A stretch of DNA of 64,000 nt from Angiostrongylus vasorum (taxonomy: Eukaryota > Nematoda > Chromadorea > Rhabditida > Metastrongylidae): contig JADANN010000192.1 of the NCBI GenBank assembly GCA_018806985.1, positions 1,116,001 through 1,180,000 on the forward strand, read 5' to 3'. Shown piece after piece: positions 10,599 through 22,496 of the stretch (positions are counted from its first letter, which is position 1; the number at the start of each line of letters is the position of its first letter). The notes beneath the pieces were generated by a model that saw only the letters and a program-made list of their open reading frames with translations, was not told where the DNA came from and did not search any database. Both the position numbers and the translations under genes were made by a program.

Positions 10599-12839
10599 TT
10601 AGTTAATGGAACGATACGTGAAGGTTCCATTCATGGTACCAAACCTGTTGAATACGATCACAGGCAAGCGATTGGAGTTGGATACTATGGGAACTCCACT
10701 GCCTGTGCTCGAGCAAAAACGGTAGCCTGTTAACTTCTGGTCTTCTTGGGCTTTGACCTCGACACCTCCTCTTCCACATCCAGGAATGTTGTAAACACGA
10801 GAGATCGGCAGAGCTTGCACTTCGATTTTCTTTCCTTTAGGCGCCGAAATCATGTAATTGCAAAAATCAAACAGAGGACGGTAGCCGGATCCAAACCCTA
10901 GTCTGTAATGGACCGTTTGTTTTACATTTGTAGCCGTGAGATCTTCTCCGCATCCCGGTGGCCGCCGATCACACAATGTGCCACCGTAGCCACCAGGGCA
11001 AATACATTTGGAACAGTTTCGAGGGTGAGGATATCCTTCATTCACACATTTGGCCGAAGTTGACTTGTTGCACCTATCATTGCATCCGTAGTGTTCATTG
11101 ATCATGTAGATATCGGAGAAAGAAATCAGTCGAGATCCCATGGTCTTTTGGTAATGAGGATCTTCTGCAACCATGGTGATGCGCTGGTTAGATGAGAAAC
11201 TTAGCTCCCCGTAGTGCATTATACTGCCGTAATCGTATGTCAGTCCGTAAACATCGGTGCAATCCTCCTCCAGTCTTTCAAACTCTATGAGCAGATTTGG
11301 CTAAACGAACGTTTTGAATGGTGTTCCCATAAATGTCAATCGCTACTGTTTTCACAACAACCCACGTCAACGTTATGCTCGTTGATTGTAATGTAATCGT
11401 CGCGATCATATCGTGACATTGTATGGAATAGTCCGAGAATGTGGCCAATCTCATGCACAGCGCAGCCTACCTATAAGGTCGAACTGATTTGTGGCCCATA
11501 AATGCTTACTTTGACAAAAATAAATTTATTAAAAGGTGTTATATAAGAATTTTGAATGCGTTGCACCGTCGGTTTGTGGTCCCCCATTGAGAGCAGTTGA
11601 TCTCCACCATGTCGACCAACGTCCGCATAAGATGCCGAGTCCTTGACGACGACCACCTTATCCTGAGCACTTCTGTCTTCCAAAAAGTCGATGCAGGTGG
11701 CGTCATTCCAGATCTTTGCACCCATTTTAAAGGAATTTTTTATTAGCGGATCTGCAACTTTAAATTTTAAGTCGTGGAAATAAATCGATTGAAGACTAAG
11801 CGAGAAGTATGGGGTTTCTACAGTGTTATGTGGACAAGTTCATGGGGAAGAAGACGAGTTCACCACGATAGAAATTTTTTTGTGAATCGTCTTTAAAACG
11901 TTTGGCCAACTCTTAGATAATTTTTTTAGCTCTACGGTGCAAACTCTTCAGTCACTATTACAGTGATTATTAGTAAGACTTGTCATTATTGATTTATTAC
12001 TCCACTACTATTACCTTTACTGTAACTGACAATGATAAAAATTGCTGTTATCACTACAATTCGTTCTCCACTCCTTTTGTGAATCTACGACAACTTATCG
12101 CTCCTAAACTGTTGGGAGCAAGACTGGGATTTTTCTAAGTTTTAGATAGCACAAAAGAACCTGTTGTGTTGAACGCGTAAAAAACACCGTTTGTCCACGT
12201 CGAATTCACTTCGATGTCCTTCCTCAGTACCTGTCTCTTCGCACGAGCACCTATTTGGTCATGTTCAGTGTTGTTGAAAATTCTCCTGTCTTTCTTCCTA
12301 AACATAGTAATCCATGGAGAAGTTCTTGAGGATTCGCACAGGAACCATTTTTTCTATAAGCTAGAATACTCTGTTGGGACGTTGCCATTTTGGAACAGAG
12401 TTCGTCCACCTCTTCTTTCTGAATTGATTTTGCAAATCGATTTTCTTAAAATTTGGCAGTAATCCATTGGTTCTGTCGCCATTTCCCCCTAAATGATTCA
12501 AGTTGCTTTTGAGATGGCAATGGCCAAAAGCAGGAGAACATGAGGTCGTTGAACAACACATTGAGCCATTCAATAATTTTCTTCGTCTATACTCAATTCA
12601 TTTTCCCTAAATGTCTTGGAAATGTTGCACAATTTAAGAGCATTTTCGATGCAAAATCATCCATGTCTCAAAGTGCATTGTCCTAATTGATATCTCACCT
12701 CCAACTCTGCAAGTTTATTCTGCTTAGCTTCTTGACCATCATGACGATCAGAAGTGAAACCACTCATTTTAGTGCCGACATCGGGTATAGCACAGCGCGT
12801 CAAGACGGTAGAAGCTGTGAGCAGTAGAATGATGCTCAT
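10599..12839 (-). CDS. astacin zinc metalloprotease with EGF and CUB domains
   Basis: A secreted zinc endopeptidase of the nematode NAS / hookworm MTP type. Six exons join in one frame: 12839-12699, 12488-12370, 12297-12161, 11751-11510, 11470-11366 and 11282-10599, giving 475 codons plus stop. In order: an ATG with signal peptide (MSIILLLTASTVL), a propeptide of about 95 residues, a furin-like RAKRQ, and the mature start (WTNGVFYAFN). The catalytic domain has KIWNDATCIDF, the zinc site HEIGHILGLFH followed by TMSRYDRD, and the Met-turn YDYGSIMHYG with its tyrosine ligand. An EGF-like module follows (CVNEGYPHPRNCSKCICPGG), then a CUB domain ending FTYRSIN. All introns are GT-AG and phases agree. 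Odd: 24 extra residues (DHKPTVQRIQ...IFVK) sit between LLSMG and VGCAVHE, where the family normally has only a few. They could be a retained intron or an insertion. Related enzymes act in larval invasion, moulting or cuticle processing; the role here is inferred only. Confidence 0.88.
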
Positions 12840-13282
12840 CGCTGAACACTGTGTTTTTAGTATATCTTCTATTAAGGAGAGTCATTTGAAAGTTACCGAC
12901 GATCTCAACCCCTTGCGCGATTGGTAATCTTTTTTATTCCTAACTTCTCTCAATTATTACTTAAAAAATCAATGCATGAATTTTCAAAATTATTACTACA
13001 ATATTATGAGATGTGCACAAAATTAACGAACTGATGTGAATGCGAATGCGAATACCGACAAAGGTTCCTAACGCGTCTCAATCTTGGTTGTGAATGAACA
13101 GATTCTTACATGAATCGTAAATGCTTAGTTCTGCAGAGAATAGCTTTAAAAAAACACAGTGAAGAAAGAACAAAAGGCTGCTGTCACCGGTTGTACTTAC
13201 GACGACAGAATCACTCAATATTATTTATACGTAATTCCACTTCATAGGAAATTTGCTCACCTGCCATGGAGGAAACTCGTGT

Positions 13283-13333
13283 ATGTGTGTGTGTGTGTGT
13301 GTGTGTGGGTGTGTGTGTTGCGTGTGTTGCAGA
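13283..13333. repeat. (GT)n microsatellite
   Basis: About 50 bases of TG/GT repeat with a few interruptions (GTATG, GGGTG, TTGCG). It is slippage-type simple sequence, and the short frame across it gives only a VCVCV peptide. Confidence 0.9.
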
Positions 13334-13631
13334 GCTCCCGACCAACGTAGTGCTGCGATCAGGAATCGTCACTACTCAATAATACTTTGAAGGATTTTCC
13401 AATACAGGGACAAAATACCAGTGAAATATTTGACACAATGGGAGTGATCTGCAGAGATTTAAATGCATATTTAGTTGGAAATGACTTAGCCTTTCAAATT
13501 TAAACCAACGCCAATGAAATGAAAGCCATAAGAATGTCGACGACGTAATATAATTATGTATAGAACAATATGATGATAAATGACGAGGTTGAATGAAAGT
13601 CGCTTTTCTGAAGTGAATATGTACATAGACA

Positions 13632-13633
<2 letters not shown>

Positions 13634-13671
<38 letters not shown>

Positions 13672-13672
13672 G
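13634..13672. repeat. (TA)n microsatellite
   Basis: Eighteen or so AT units in a row just ahead of a SINE copy. The long minus-strand frame through it (YIYIYIY) is an artefact of the repeat. Confidence 0.9.
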
Positions 13673-13699
13673 AAATAATTCAGATAATTCATTCACCAA

Positions 13700-13985
13700 G
13701 AGCGCGTATGGCGCAGTGGTTGGAGGCGCCACTGCGACGCACATTTGGAATCGATCCCGCGCTCGTGGCCCACTAAGCCTTCCATCCCGCTGGGGTAGGC
13801 AAATTGGTATCAGACTTGGCTGGGAGGATAGCAGCACTGGCTCGATACATCGGTAGGCCACCGCCAGTCATTGTAAAGGCCAGATATGCATTCAGTCACC
13901 TCCAACGATATTTAATTAAGTCGAATGCATGGCGCATCTCTCAGGGGTTGATCAACGCCGAGAGCCTTATCCTATAGCTTTTTTT
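13700..13985 (+). repeat. tRNA-like SINE, family 1
   Basis: A full-length copy: head GCGCGTATGGCGCAGTGG, box B GGAATCGATCCCG, middle GGCAAATTGGTATCAGACTT, 3' part GTCGAATGCATGGCGCATC and tail GAGAGCCTTATCC. A minus-strand frame of 161 codons runs through this copy and the (TA)n tract and is not a gene. Confidence 0.85.
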
Positions 13986-14279
13986 TAAAATTCATTCACC
14001 ACCTGCGGAGTCGTACTAGGTGCACAACATGAAAACAAGAAGCCGGACCGGAAACACGAATGCCTCCCTATCACATGTGATCTGGAGCCTAATTTCAAGT
14101 TGATTTCTTGACCTGGATTTCGTCTCGCTTGCCATCTCACGTGAACAACTCGTGGTCAGTTCCACTCGCAACAACACGGTGAGTAGTCCATTTGATCAAT
14201 ATGGCGCTTATTTATATGTTTGATCCTCATTAATACCATAGATATTTCACCGGTTACAAAGCTCTGTTACGTAACATAC

Positions 14280-14395
14280 GTCCATTATCTGAGGAAGGCG
14301 AAATCGCCCTAACGTCAGTGGCCGACTAACAACACCAACAACGACATTGAGAACACAACTTATACCAACCTTGCATCAGCTCAACAAAATCGCTT
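14280..14395 (+). repeat. Penelope-type terminal sequence, second subfamily
   Basis: ATCTGAGGAAGGCGAAATCG, then CCCTAACGTCAG, keeps the layout of the ribozyme-like terminal core (CUGAGGA fits CUGANGA, GGCG/CGCC hairpin), but GAAA has become CTAA. It is followed by AACACCAACAACGACA and ACCAACCTTGCATCAGCTC, which also form the arms of the fold-back element at 46.4 kb. Confidence 0.5.
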
Positions 14396-14399
14396 GCGG

Positions 14400-15880
14400 A
14401 CGGCAGAACGACATTATCTGGTGTCTTATACTCACTTACAATTCTCGTTTTTTGTAAGTTCCGATTAGTTGTGGTCACGATGAGCCGGCGCGCAACGAGT
14501 TACGGAACATTCATAAATAAGTCACATTACATAAGTAGGGGAAACCTAAAGCGAATCTCACCAACTTACGAAGCTATTGATTGCTCCATCTTTTGCGATC
14601 AATACGATGAGTCAGGGATATCGTACGGAATAAGTGGATATTTAATAACACAAAAACCCATTGAACGATAGTGCAAAGCCTCTTCTATGCGATGTCCCGA
14701 CTCTTAAAGTACATAAAAAGTCGAAAAAATTGTGAAGAGCTATTGAAGAACTGACGGCGCTAGGAGGGTGTAGCATCATTTGAGAAGCAATTTGTTAGTT
14801 TCCAATTTCCAATCGCTATGATGGATTTTAGAAATTCTTTGGAATTAGAAGTTTTCAAAACTAGGACCTAAACATCTGCCGAATTTACACAACTTCATCA
14901 AATGCTGACAGCGATATAACTGCATAGAGGGAGAACATTTTTTCATCACACACGTGAGGTTTATATGCACCAAAAATACCAGTGGCTGGGCAGAAGAATG
15001 TGATGCATACATAGGATAAAAAAAGCGTAGAACATTTTCAAAACCCAGGGATGCTCCTGGCCGAAAGAAAATCAGAAGAAAAAAGGGTCGGCTATATAAA
15101 ACATGCCAGAGTGGACGATGTGATACACATAAGTATCACAAAGAGCGGAGAGGAAAAAATTAGGGTTGTCCACTCCACCAAAATGTTAAGTAAGGCCTCG
15201 AAAGCGATGAAGGATAATGAAAATTTGATGAAGATTTGGCGTTGCCACAGCTCAATGCACCGTAATGCCTTCACATTCAAATTGAACACATTAACGGTGC
15301 TAGTGCGTAACGAAACAGGAAATGCACAACATTAACCTACTGTTATGGTATGTGATTAATAGTTTATCCTTCTCATTGAAGAAAAAAAGGATGTCCAGAT
15401 GAGTACCAAAAAGAACAGCTCAACGTGACAAGCAATCCGCTTTTCCTTTGTCAGCTTTGCTATAGATCTTTACTACGACCGTATTTCGTAACCATTTCAA
15501 GAAAAAAGTATTCACTATTTTCTTGCAATTATCTTTCTTATCTGTCTTGTTAATCCCTGAATCCCAGAGGATTATTAAGTGCGTACTTTGCTTAGAATGG
15601 TGACTTTAAAGTATTAGACAGTTACGGGTAGAAAAAATCTCAGCAACCAATCCCGCTGATGATGTGAAATTTGCTACAGGACCATAACCACTCCAGACAT
15701 AGTGTAAGGTTATTTTCTTTCCTATTCTGCGCTGTACGATGTCTCTCATAAGCTTCCAACACTGCCATGTGACTTTATGATTTCTGTGCAACATTGTCGC
15801 CAGCAGACTCCACTGTATTAAACATTGAACACTAACAGTCACCAGGATCGACTTTCTATTAACCTCGGTATTGGAATATG
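14400..15880. other. no supported gene
   Basis: Several open frames of 60-95 codons occur (for example 15051-15335 on plus), overlapping on both strands, with no splice context or recognised motif. 15841-15870 matches 751-780 and belongs to the Penelope-type remnant that follows. Confidence 0.35.
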
Positions 15881-16250
15881 AATGATCACAACCATTCCAG
15901 ACATCGTTTTCTTGTTCAGCAATCGCGAGGTTGTTATACAGGGATACATTTACTTCCATAGAAAAACACTGGTTTTTTCACCTTATACTTTTTAAAAAAA
16001 AAGCGCTGAGCTTCTCGAGAAGCTGTTGATCGTGCAAATGCCATAGAGTTTTTCGTCTTTTTGTAAGTGTTATTGAAGCGTTTGGCCTAGTAAATTGTTT
16101 ATCAGTATACCGTTCCAGGCTCTAAAGAAGGCGATACTGCCGAAACGTCAGCTACTGTTGTATTGTATTGTGTTTTTCTATGGAAGTAAATGTATGCTGT
16201 TTAACAACCTCGCAATTGCTGAACAAGAAAACGACGCACTGAACACTAAG
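15840..16250. mobile_element. inverted pair of Penelope-type ends
   Basis: A minus-oriented end (plus strand CGTTTTCTTGTTCAGCAATC at 15907, through TTTACTTCCATAGAAAAACA) faces a plus-oriented end. The latter runs from about 16005, through GGCTCTAAAGAAGGCGATAC (16119) and CGAAACGTCAGCTACTG, to CTCGCAATTGCTGAACAAG near 16230. The second half matches 6750-6955 closely. Inverted or tandem terminal copies are typical of Penelope insertions. No coding part is left. Confidence 0.7.
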
Positions 16251-16757
16251 TTACCCACGGAATATCCTCTATAGGTAGTTCAGTAGAGCACACTTGCCTT
16301 ATTGGTTCCAGCCAATTTAGAAATGAATCAGAAACCCGTGAAACCTCACAATGCTGTCCACCAATTTGCGATTTCTATATCTTCATGCTCCTCGCTTATC
16401 GATCACCTAGTGTTAAAAGTCGTTTCTTGGTCTTCAAAGACTATTATTATCATATCTGAACAGATTTTCTTTAACAATGTTCAAATTAAAACACATCAAG
16501 TTGGAGAAGTTCAACCGACGTTTCGACATTTTCTTTCACCATTATGATATATCCCTTCATTTGTTGGCTCGTAGAGTAGAAAACCTTGAAGTACCGCTCG
16601 ATGCGACAACAAACTACCGATCGCGACAACGACGAGAATCGACTCGTATTAACGGTGCTCAGAAGTAGGCGAAGGCCCTAGGTGTTGGCCGAACAAAAGC
16701 TTTTATACCACCACGTTTCAGCTCAGTCATTTAGAAAACATGTATAAATTTAAATTT
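16250..16757. other. no supported gene
   Basis: Two overlapping open frames (81 and 63 codons, around 16302-16668) lack start context, splice sites or a known motif. Nothing else is recognised. Confidence 0.35.
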
Positions 16758-17010
16758 GAAGGAGGCGGGTTGCGCAATGGCTAGAGGTGCCCCGCGACAA
16801 GTTGTCTCACTGGTTCGATTACGGGGATTCTTGCTGCCTAAGCCGTCCATCTCTCCAAAATCGCCGAATTGATACCAGACTTGTCTGATAGGATGAAAAT
16901 GCTAATTTGGCAATCGGTGATTGCCAAAAATCACTTCATGGACCAATCATGCATTAACTCACTATGCGATACTTGAAGGAAAAGAATGCATAGCGTGTAA
17001 AAGAGGGAGT
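16758..17010 (+). repeat. divergent tRNA-like SINE, family 1
   Basis: GGCGGGTTGCGCAATGGCTA serves as box A and TGGTTCGATTACG as box B, followed by GATACCAGACTTGTCTG, ATGCATTAACTCAC, ACTTGAAGGAAAAGAATGCA. It is clearly older than the other copies, with a changed 3' tail. Confidence 0.6.
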
Positions 17011-17329
17011 CCAGACCGACTACGGATTATGTAATTTTTTTCACTCGATGAATGAATTATCTTAAAGAGAATGTGCTTCTTGTAGGAAATCGAATGAGAA
17101 ACACTTTCCGATCGATTGCAGTTTACCACTGATATTTAGATAGAAAAATAGCTTCAATTTTAAGGCAATCGCACTTCGAAGCAACTTTTTCACAACATCG
17201 TTATCACTTCCTGTATTTTTTTAAAATTATAGCCAAGAGAAAGCCAGGACTTTGGAAGTGTCTTTCCATGAGATTAACTATATTCTCAAGACTTTCTCTA
17301 TCGCATTGCTTTGAATCTTTCATCATCAC

Positions 17330-19290
17330 TGATATTCCACCATGGATACCATTCATTGTCAGTGTCTCCTTCGTTTATTGCTATCTTTGGTTGAGGAGGA
17401 GTGACATTTAATTCGACCATTTAAGGTGACATTTTAGGGAGGCAGAATCGACGAATACTTTTTGCTTTATAGGGCGCTTCGGGATGTCATTACTGAGAGC
17501 ATTACTGCAGCTGGCAGTGGACGGTCGACTGGAAGTGGCACTGTAGTCCTCAGAAAGTTTTTTCTTTAGTGGATAAAATTTCCATGTCATCGTTGCCCAC
17601 CCTGATCTTTCATGAGAAGTCGCCAGTAGAGATTCATATTCATGAGATCATAATCATATGACCAAAGGAAATTTGATAGCTTTTAATGATAAAGTACTGT
17701 TCTACACACTGCTGTGAAGTGTGGTTTATTTTTTAGAGAACTTTGTCACAAGACGTCAGGGTGAGATTAGCAAGTAATTCTTCCACATTTTCTTAAGTTC
17801 AACGTTTTTTTTAAGATTTTGGTCTCCTCCGTCAACTCTTACGAGATATTCATAATGTCCCTTATTACCAATCGAAATTTACGCAGAGATTGGATTCCTT
17901 TCTCTGAGAAGATGCTGCATAGATAAGAATCGTTCGGGTTCTGATTGGAAACTGTCCAACTATTCAAAGCGGTTGATGCGAAAAGGGACTGTTCAGAGCT
18001 CAACAAAGAGCATTTAACTGATTGTGAACCGCGGAAACCTCTCGCGCTCGAGCGTTTTCGCTCTTCGCAGAAGAATCCAATGCGAGCTCATCTGTTCCGC
18101 CTAACTTCTCATAATGACAGCAGTCGATGAATTTGAATTGTGAAGGGATTCATGTCGACATGCTCTTCATCCGGCTACTGTTCGACGTAAATTATAACCG
18201 GGAAATACAACTAGTAGCGAAATAGAACTTCATTGGCGGTTCATCTTATGAAGTCAAGAAATATGGCGGCATTCTTTTTTGGCACATCATACAGTCTTCG
18301 TTTTCGGTCATGAACCGTCCTAGAGGTTACAGGTAAGCTCGTACTGCTAGACCAAGGATATGCGTGTTTTATGCTTGTGTTGACTAGATTGGAGTCAACT
18401 GAGTCATTATTATGTGCGGCGCCGCTCTTCAATTGTGATAATTCGAGTTCCTTCGTCAGTTCTCTCGAACACGCTCTCGAATGCTAATCCAGCTTGCATC
18501 GAAGCCTACTGAAGTTACTGAAGACAAGAAAGGAGTGCCGGCTTTCACCTCTATGATATTCCATGTTTGTGTCAGCTGCAGTGTTAAAAGTCGTAAATGA
18601 GGAGAAACACAAGAGTCATGCACGGTAACAGATGCTACAGGCACGTATACTGTTGCTCAGTAAAGATGCACCTACTACGTGACAATTCAAATTCGCTGTT
18701 CCTCCACTTTGTTTTTTCTGGAACTGCTTTGTACGACAGCGCCAATGTGTATAACCTAGGAAGGGATCTGAAGAGTTATGAAATGTAACATAAGCTAAAT
18801 AGCAGCAGTTTGTCTTTACTTTCTTTATAAGAACGAAATGCAACATATAGTTGAATTTCTGAAGATTAAGTAAATCTTCCCTTGCTTTTCAGATGCCGAA
18901 GGAATTTGACGCGTTTGTTTTTTCCCGTCTTGGCGTTGATAGTCGGATTGATCCTTGACGAAGCAAACAAGCTTATAAGCTTTCTCGGCATACCTGACAG
19001 TGTACTGCAATTTCTTATAGCTATGTGTGGAAGGTGGGAGTCATTATAAATCCACAATGAGCAATGCTTGAAGAACTAGCAAACGTTCCTTGGAAAAGTG
19101 AAATACTAACCAGGTCATATTTCCTGGAATAGTAATTGTTGGCCCGATCTTAGCAGATTGAAAGGGAATCGGTTCTATCAAATACCGATAAATGGCACAT
19201 GGAACAGAGCATCGATAAAGAATCAAGAGATTCTTGATCGAAGATCGACACGAAAGTTGAAGTAGTGTCGGGCTCACTTACTGTAGTATT
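17330..19290 (-). other. unassigned coding-looking minus-strand segments
   Basis: Several stretches read like protein without a recognisable family: 17590-17408 (KKKLSEDYSATSSRPSTAS), an overlapping frame with NVTPPQPKIAINEGD near 17440, 18432-18241 (HAYPWSSSTSLPVTSRTVHD), 19015-18870 (VRYAEKAYKLVCFVKDQSDY, after an AAATTGCAG acceptor) and 19190-19090 (PFQSAKIGPTITIPGNMTW, before a GTTAGT donor). I could not join them in one phase. They may be exons of one unknown gene, pieces of a dead gene, or chance. Confidence 0.25.
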
Positions 19291-19639
19291 GAGCTGTTAG
19301 GTGAAAGAGTGAATCATCATCTCGCCACTAGGCTGCTGTAAGGAGTTTGTCTGTCTCTCTAAGTCTGCAAAGTTTATCTGTAGATATGATACGGATAGCT
19401 TATATATTTGCTATCTAATAGCTCTGTTAGATTTTGGCTTCTACATAGCCTTTGAGTGGTCGGTCATTTTTCATTCCAACTTTCGTTTCTAATTTCGATC
19501 CTAACATCGTCTCCGAATCAACTAGTGAGAAAACAGAGTCCTCGGATCCATATCGTAGTGAAGATCTGGATACGCCCTTGCAAAAGTTGTGTCAGGACTC
19601 TCAGAAAGACCAAATTGCTCAACCAGCAGCTTCAGTACC

Positions 19640-21620
19640 CCGCACACTCGGGGTTCCCATCTATGACGTCAGGCGGTACGACAACGAGTGAGAGGCCACA
19701 AAATTTCGGGTTACACAGAAAGTGACTGGAACCACATCTGACGAACACAGGCACGACACGCCATGGAGATTGCTTCTTACTCTGCACGTATAATGTCAGC
19801 ACCCTTTCCTCAGACTCCGATCTTCAATCCTTCTTGAAGCCGCAGATCGCATCATGTTCCTTGTGATCGCCGTACAAGAAAAAAAATCACTAAGACCATC
19901 ATACGCCAACTAAACGAGCACAAACTAGACGCGTTCTACTATCACTTGGAGGAGCTTATCTGTAGTGATAAAGCGTATTACGAAATTTGTTTTCGGAGAC
20001 TTCAACGCCTGAATGGGGGGAGGGCCAACGAGAGCGAATACAGTATGTATCAGAAATTTTTAATTGTGAGAAAGAAATAAGAGTGCAAATCGTCTGGCAG
20101 AACTTAGATCTGCACCATGTTTCTTTCAAAGGAACTCGTTTTTCCAGAAGAAAGATAGCTGCTGCTGGACATAGAAATCTCCTAACGGCACGATTCATGC
20201 GGAGATCGACCATATTCTTACGAAGAGGAAATGATGTCTAATTGACACATCGGTATTCCCGTCAAGCTGTAATGGTTCCGATCACCACCTTGTTCTCGTG
20301 AAAATTTGATTCAACGGTAAGCTGGTAATGAATTCACGTCATCGACTACGAGGGAAAAGTCTGGCTGTATATGACGAAGACATTCTGAACGAAATCTTAT
20401 CCAAACGTTACTGACAAATTAGTGAATACCGGATCGAAGACTGCGAGCTTCCTGTTGAAGAACTAAAAAATCTGTGGTGAATTCGCTTCAGTTCCTCAAG
20501 CAAGAAGATAGGATTGATTCTCCATTACCACTAAGGACTTGCTCGAGAAGAGAAGGAAACGAACCTTGATCTGATTGCAACACGTTTAACAAGGCTAGTA
20601 GTAAAGGTCAGCTGCAGAGGAGCTTTGCAGGAAGGTCTAAATCGTGACAGGAAGAAGAATCTGGAGGCGGCAGAGAAAAGAAGCAACTTGGGAAATGTTG
20701 CCGGGACTTCTGCGATTATAATGTTTTGCTGTCAGCCCTGATGAACGAAGATGGGGATCATCAAAAATTCCACGCAATGACATGGAATTGATAATGAAAA
20801 AAGTTCTACACCTACCTCTTCAGTTCCACATTGACCGTTCCAGACACTAAAACGCTGCTGGAGAAGAACCACCTAAGATTCTTCTATCGGAGGTTGGAGT
20901 TGCGATAAAAAGTATGAAAAGAGGCAAGCTCCAGGTATCACCGCCGATATCCTTAAAGCTGGAATCCACAATTTACATGTATTCCAAACCATATGACAGC
21001 GTACCTTAAAAAGAAAAAAAACCCTAGAGCAGTGCTCGGTCATCTTGCCTAGGAAAGGTGACAGATTGGATCTTCGTAACTGTCATCCGATGGCTTGTTG
21101 AGTGTACTCTACAAGCTCTTCATGAAGATTATACTGTCGCGCACATCAAGGACATTGGATGAGTAGCAACAAGTTGAGCAAGCAGAATTTCGACAAGGAT
21201 TTTGCTGCATGAACCACATCCAAGCTGTGTATGGGGTCATTAAAGTTCGTCGGGAATACTACCTGCTTCTAGCCCTAGCTTTTGTCTACCATGAAAAAGC
21301 GCCTGCTAGTGTCGCAACCAGTGCAATCCTATCACCGCTCATCAACCAAGAAGTGGAGCCGTTATCTGAACGCCAGTACGAAAATACAGTTTTTCCATGG
21401 ACGTCTTGAGAAGAACGGACGACAGATGGGCGAAAAGAACTGTAGAGTGGACTCCACGAGAATGTAGGCGTCCTCATGGACGATTGGGCAGAACGTACTC
21501 GTAAACAAAGTTTATCAGCTGCCCTCGCAGCTGCAGTTATTTTGCAGATTACGATATGAGAGCAGCACGCACCACCACGTTGGCAGCAAAACTCGAAAAG
21601 ATGGACCGTCCAAGTATTTA
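19640..21620 (+). mobile_element. RTE-type non-LTR retrotransposon, decayed
   Basis: The order of parts fits an RTE clade element. An APE-type endonuclease comes first: LLEAADRIMFLVIAVQE near 19833, FGDFNA near 19995, HAEIDHILTKRK near 20195, and SSCNGSDHHLVLVKI near 20264. A linker follows, then reverse transcriptase starts: LPRKGDRLDLRNCHPM near 21046, a worn FRQGFSCMNH-type region at 21190-21215 and VYGVIKVRREY at 21222. The catalytic YADD region is missing because the copy stops near 21600 before a SINE. Stops and frameshifts are scattered, so no intact protein is made. Confidence 0.75.
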
Positions 21621-21637
21621 AGTAGCAGCATTATTAA

Positions 21638-21918
21638 GGGCTTGTGTAGCGCGGTGGTCGGAAGCGCCCTGCAATACACATGGGCTCGATGCCGCAGCCT
21701 AGACTTACCGTGCCTTCCATCCCTTTTTGGTTGGCAAATGGGCGCTGATTTTTTTTAAGGAGAAAAGCTGCGCTGCCTCGATATAGACCACGGCGAGTTG
21801 TTGTAAAGGCCAAATATGTACTCAGTCACCTTTAACGGTGTTTGATGAGCTCGAATGCGTGGCTTATCCTTCAGGGATTTATAGCTAACAAGAGCATTAT
21901 CCTTCATCCTTTTAATAG
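21638..21918 (+). repeat. tRNA-like SINE, family 1
   Basis: Head CTTGTGTAGCGCGGTGGTCG, worn box B, GTTGTAAAGGCCAAATATG, GATGAGCTCGAATGCGTGGC, tail AGAGCATTATCC twice. A short T-run interrupts the middle where TACCAGACTTG should be. Confidence 0.75.
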
Positions 21919-22496
21919 GATTATTAAACACCTTTCTAATACTTGGTATCTGTGCTTGTGGAACGAACCATTGTCCACACAGCTGTTTTTTTCTCACAAA
22001 AAGCGTCTTCTCACCACACTAGTGTAGTGTAACATAGGGACAGGAATAACGTGATAAGAATCTTATTCAACGCTAGAAAAGAGACTCTAGGGCTCGCAGA
22101 GAAATGGCAACCCGAAAAGATTTGGCTTTTGGTGGAGCTGAGTTAAAAAGTGACAAAACTGAAACTTTTTCAAGCTGTTCAGTGGTTTAGTTGATATCCT
22201 AAAGAAATGCAAAAATCAGTAGCAGTGTGATGAACTACGAATGGTTTCAAAACAAAAAGCTCTGCAAACAATCAGGTGCCTAGTAGAACAGCGAAATAAT
22301 CAATGAGAGTCGGTACAAATCATTGGTACAGAACGATTGCTGGCGGTTTTACCAAGCGGTTGAAGGGGTTATCATAGTGTACTAAGTACATGCCTTACAT
22401 CAAATGAATCGAAATGAAGTTCTTAAAGTGTATAATTCTTCGGTAAAGCAATCGTGTCGGATCACCGGATAAATTTTCTTACAAATTCTATTTCAG

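Noticed and set aside
13376..13861. 161-codon minus-strand frame
   Set aside because: It runs through a SINE copy and a (TA)n tract; the peptide has a YIYIYI run and no family signal.
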